64,000 nt of DNA from Chrysomallon squamiferum. Taxonomy: Eukaryota; Mollusca; Gastropoda; Neomphalida; Peltospiridae. The position numbers and the translations under genes were made by a program. The notes under the pieces were generated by a model, which was not told the DNA's origin, did no database searches, and saw only the letters and a program-made list of their open reading frames with translations. The stretch is from the NCBI GenBank assembly GCA_012295275.1, contig CM022676.1:12661660-12725659 (forward strand), written 5' to 3'. Positions 59,657-64,000 of this stretch are shown piece after piece (the first letter of the stretch is position 1; every line of letters begins with the position of its first letter).

Positions 59657-60227
59657 GGGTCATTCCATGTCAAATCCCCCCCCCCAAAAAAAAGATTTAA
59701 ACCTGACCGTCTATACTTGTTGACTGGGATCCCACAGCACCAAATCTGAAATTTTAGCCCAATCGGACCAGTGGTGTGGGATATGCCCCCCCCCCCCAAA
59801 TTTTGAGATTTTTGGCAAATATGTTTTAGTTAATATGTGGGAGATTAAATTTCAATAAAGGTCATCTCAAGGTCACGTGATCCACACGGTAAATTTCAAG
59901 GTCATAACAAAGGTCAAACAGTCACCCCCAGATTTTCCAAACTGAACAATAATGGCAGATTTGGAATCCTTGTCATATTGCCTTTTCAACAATACCAATT
60001 TTATGAAGATTGGCCCAGTAGTTCCTGAGATATGAGGGTTCAAAGGTTGGTGGTCATGTCCATTTTTGTCAAAAATCTCAAAATTTGGGGGGGTTATATC
60101 TCCCACACCACTTGTCCAATTGGCCTAAAATTTGAGATCTGGTGCTGTGGGATCCCAGTCAACAAGTGTCATAAAAATCTGAGACGGTTGGGTTTAACCC
60201 ATTGGGTGATTTGACACAGAATGACCC
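59657..60227. mobile_element. Full-length TIR element with two inverted halves
   Basis: Ends GGGTCATTCCATGTCAAATC and GATTTGACACAGAATGACCC are inverted copies (18 of 20). Inner blocks such as TGGGATCCCACAGCACCAAA and GGTGCTGTGGGATCCCA also repeat inverted, so the 571-bp unit can fold back. It defines the family seen in halves in intron 6 of A and B. Confidence 0.7.
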
Positions 60228-60539
60228 TTTTATATTACTGATACTTTTTTATGGAAACTATCAAAAACAAAATAAACTCAGTTGTTATTACTTGTACCAT
60301 CATATGTTGACATTAAAAGTAAATAGTGTTTGTAAAGAATGTAATTATTGAAAACTGATAAATATACATAATGTTTCTATAAAAAGGCCAAGATGCTAAA
60401 CATGGTGCAAGCAGTAAGTAAATATTTACATATTTAGAAAGTAACACTGGAAAAAAAGAAGAGATAGAAAGTAAATTTTAAAACAAATTGGATTACAAAC
60501 CATGATCTTGGGCAGTTTTTGTCTCAATTTATGAATAAT

Positions 60540-61104
60540 GTCCTGAGTTAAGAACTACAGCACCGCACCACGACAAGCTTTCTTTGACAACGGTTAAGAA
60601 AAATGTGAGGTCAAAGTAAGGATTATAGACATGCCCTATAGCAAATATATATCATGAATTAGGGCATTTAGTCTTCGATATACAGTTACAGCCCAGTAGC
60701 ATTTGCACTAAGATTGTGCACTTGCATTTTTTATAGTGTTGCTGCTTTTATGTGTATATTTTTGGTTATACCCTATCGACCTATTGACTCCTTCTGCTTC
60801 AGTATGGTAAATATCGTAGAACCACTTCTTCTTTTAGACACTCTCCTTTGCACTCACTTTCATAGAATCCATGGTCAGAAAAAAGAAATTTGGCAAAATA
60901 CTGCACAAAATGCAAGCACAACACAACAGAGATGATTCTGTGGCGAGGTAACTACATGAAGTAAACGAGGGATGCTGGCCGGATGTTATGTTGTTCGTTG
61001 CACCAACTACCCAGCGGTGTATTTGAAGCTTGCTCGCAACTCAAAGCTAAAAATAGACTGGGCAACTTCTCATAAGTTGGGGCACTCGTAAGTCAAGGTA
61101 CCAA
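60540..61104 (-). mobile_element. Probable Tigger/pogo-type transposon relic
   Basis: The right end (ACTCGTAAGTCAAGGTA) is the inverse of the repeat end at 24526. On the minus strand an ATG at 60872 opens MDSMKVSAKESV and then stops, which resembles the N-terminus of Tigger-like transposases as I recall them. The rest is decayed. Identity is tentative. Confidence 0.35.
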
Positions 61105-61109
61105 TGTAT

Positions 61110-63300
61110 ATGACTGAAAATAAAAATGGAACACTCCTATTTTGCTCAGTACAGGGCTTAATATTTACTTACTACAAATGAAATATGCACTGTTTCATAG
61201 TTATGTTTGTTGTGGAATAATTGATTAGTGAAGATTGTTATTTTTAAACTGAGCTCAGTTTTCTGATATTATTATGTAGTAACACATTGACTATATCTTT
61301 TATATTTTTATTGTGTACACACCAATCCTATATTTAGAAGTTTAAAATTGAATTTCAATAAATATACCATAATCAAGTTATTAAAAATTAAAATAATTAA
61401 AAATTGTATTATAAATTATTGAAAACACTTTAATCCCATTACATTACATCAATTTACTAATTTAATGCATTTGTACAAATGAAGTATGTAATAAAATAAC
61501 AGGTTATTTTAATTACTGTGTTTTGATTTGAGATTCTGTGCATTTAATTACCATATCTAATGTGCACTTGATAAAAGTATATGCTTTGTTTGTAAATTTG
61601 TAAGATTATGGCAGCAAATTACTCTCCAGTTGCCCATGTGAAACAAAAGGAAATCCCATACAATATACAGAGATCTTGATATTGACTTGTTTGCATTGCA
61701 GAATCCTATTTGTCATTTAAATACAGGTCTGGTTTTAATCTTTTCAAAAGATCAGATGTACTTTATATGAAATAAATCCCAGAAATGAGCCATCTGCAGT
61801 TATCTTACAGCAAGCCCCTGCAATAATGACGTAGTATTAGCCTATTACGATAGTAGTACATGTGCTACCATAGATGTTGTCCACTACCACAACAGGGGTT
61901 CTTCAAGGGGTCTACACAAAATATACATGACAGGCATTTGGGTTCAGTTATCCTGAACTTGATGAATCATTTATTTAGACATTTTTATTTCCTTTCCTTT
62001 CTTAATGAAATATGGATAACCCTCCAGATCCAGTAGAAGTCAAAAGGCAAAAAGCAAGAGAATGACAAAGTAAATGGAGAATGAAGTTAAACAAACATTC
62101 TGATAACTAGAAGGATTTAAAAGTAAGGTTGCAGAAAGGAAACAGGCAGAATAAGAAAAAACAACAAGTAATGACCTTAAGGAAAAAATTAAGTAATAAA
62201 AGAATGACAAATTTAGACAGATGCTGCATATGTGCAAAGGCTGAAAAGGAAGGCAGAAACTAAATAGGGCATGGGGATGGGAAAATACGGCATCACCAAA
62301 AAATTGCTTCGTGAAGGAAAAGGATTAGCCTGAGTATCCTATGTGAGAGAACAGCTCAGATGGACAATTGGATGGATATCTGTCTCTGCCAGAGGTAGAT
62401 AAAAATAATTTTTTGGCAAATCTTTGCTAGTTTTATGGTTAGTAGTGATTCCAGCAAGTATATACATTAAAAATAATTTTGGCTTTATATTCCTTTAGAA
62501 ATTGTCAATATTGAGTTCACTGGTACCATAAAAGTTACCCTTTAGTTTTATACGCAAATGTTACAAGAAGAAACCCAATACTCCCATCATAAAAACACTG
62601 ACTTGGAAATATTTAGATATCTTTGTACCAACCTAAATAGTGACATAATATCAGTTGATTAACATATGACAGCTTTTCTGTGTGATGAATGCAAGGAGAT
62701 GTCACACTATAGAGTTCATTTTATATTGCTCAGTTATTTCATTAGTGATTGATTACTAATTTAGACCTACTATAAACCAGGTATGAATGTGTTCAGCAGT
62801 GTTCATTGCTATGGCAGTTTGGTGATGCAAGTGTTGAACACGGAGGTAATGACCTTGTGCTACAGTTATTGTACAGGGTCTTCCACTTCTGGTTGGTTTT
62901 TATGACTGAAACTGCTTGTATCTGTCCCAGTGCACTGAAATGGTTTTTTGATGGACATTTATGTGGTGTGCGACTGCTGACTGCAATTCTGACTGCAGGT
63001 GGCCTATTGCAATGTTTCCATTCAGCAGGCTTAGTCTCACCATCTTGTAACAACTGCCTTAATTGAAACGGAAATAAGACATGATTATGAGCATTGTAGC
63101 TTTAAATATCCACCAGTATTGCATTCCATGCCACTGAGTTTCATGTGCATTCACCAAAACTGACAATTTCCTGCAATTGTCATACAACGTGTTAGGTGTT
63201 TTTTAGGGTGTTAAACACTGCTATGTTATATCTAGTTATATTTGATACTTCATCACTTGTAGTCTCTTTGTTGTTTTTAAAAGATTAATTTATATGGCTT
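61110..63300. other. No gene supported
   Basis: Mostly AT-rich. At 62793-63066 both strands are open for 86 codons in a less AT-rich block, probably repeat-derived, with no recognised domain. Confidence 0.35.
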
Positions 63301-63310
63301 AACAATACAG

Positions 63311-63437
63311 GTTTCTAATACAGAAAATACATCAGTGCCAGTTGTAAGTAATATGAAATTTAGACAACACAGCGAGTCTTCCAACAGTATAGTTCATTTT
63401 ACTGGTCACAGGATGCCAAAGAAAAACAACCCCAGTG
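63311..63437 (+). CDS. Possible internal exon of an unidentified gene
   Basis: Acceptor AATACAG at 63304-63310 and donor GTGAGT at 63438. The 127-nt frame is open throughout (phase 0 in, phase 1 out) and encodes a polar peptide containing IVHFTGHRMPKK. A TTTCCAG at 63994-64000 may be the next acceptor. No family recognised. Confidence 0.3.
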
Positions 63438-64000
63438 GTGAGTAATTTAGTCCAAATGAGATTGTTGTTTTTATTTATTTATTTATTATTACTTTTGTTT
63501 TCTTTATTTTGTTTGTTTGTTGTAATTATTTTTATCCTTTATTTTGCTATCTACTAATGGGTTGGAACCTACAATTTGAAAAGCCGTGATCAAGCGTGTT
63601 ATGATATGTTTGATTGATATAACCACAAATAAATTTACCTGTTGGACATACCAAGGTAAATTTAAAATTCAACAAAAGAAAAGAAAATGACTAAATTAGC
63701 TGGACACTATTTTATATTCAGAATCAGACTCAGGATAATCAAGATAATTATTTTAACATTAATTTTGATACATTAAATATCTAAAATATATTTATGACAC
63801 ATAATACACTGTTTTGCCAAGAATTGGTCTCTAAGTGTTCACTGCTAACTGAAAATGCAAATAGATGTTATAGACTATTATCATTTTATGATCAATCCTA
63901 TGGAGACAGCTAGTACTAATAGAAACAGTTCTAACTCCATTAAAAAAGTGGCTGTCTTCAACTTCTTTTCATTTTCTGTTATTTCAGTCTCACTTTCCAG

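Noticed and set aside
62793-63066. 86-codon frames open on both strands
   Set aside because: No start context, no domain recognised; the two-strand openness suggests repeat-derived sequence.

Overview
This is a eukaryotic, AT-rich genomic window with intron-split genes, GT/AG introns that are almost all phase 1, many microsatellites, DNA-transposon remnants and one long non-LTR retrotransposon. It looks like an invertebrate. The I/Nimb-like LINE with an RNase H domain and the multi-Ig receptors with tyrosine-rich tails would suit a mollusc or another lophotrochozoan, but the species cannot be fixed from the sequence alone.

Main content: two nearly identical immunoglobulin-superfamily receptor genes lie tail to tail. 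Gene A (+, 1706-17229) and gene B (-, 43661-23026) each encode a signal peptide, seven Ig domains, one fibronectin type III (FN3) domain and one transmembrane helix. The ectodomain exons match one-for-one in length and phase (67, 306, 339, 264, 318, 297, 297 and 639 nt). Similarity falls off just after the FN3 exon, and the cytoplasmic tails are unrelated. Gene A has a long tail of about 208 residues whose last exon carries two ITIM-like motifs (LLYVGI and VEYVSI). Gene B has a short tail of two 33-residue modules, each with an ITAM-like motif (YxxL-x8-YxxI/L). This is the architecture of paired inhibitory and activating receptors known from vertebrate KIR, LILR, SIRP and Siglec families, and it is the main candidate for an undescribed system here. 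The spliced gene models sum to 1096 and 953 codons with no internal stops.

A third unit, gene C (-, about 56.0-45.0 kb), has an untranslated leader exon, a signal-peptide exon, two unrelated Ig exons and an intact third copy of the Ig1 exon. That third copy sits directly upstream of the first exon of gene B. Gene C is either truncated or spliced into gene B. A 200-N assembly gap lies inside it.

Other regions: between A and B (17.3-23 kb) lie a decayed receptor fragment, a TIR element and a GA microsatellite. Gene B intron 1 carries a 7.7 kb insertion with a frameshifted LINE in antisense orientation. The region from 56 to 64 kb holds a foldback element, a 67-bp tandem repeat, a TIR element with two inverted halves, a probable Tigger-type relic and one possible exon of another gene near the right edge.
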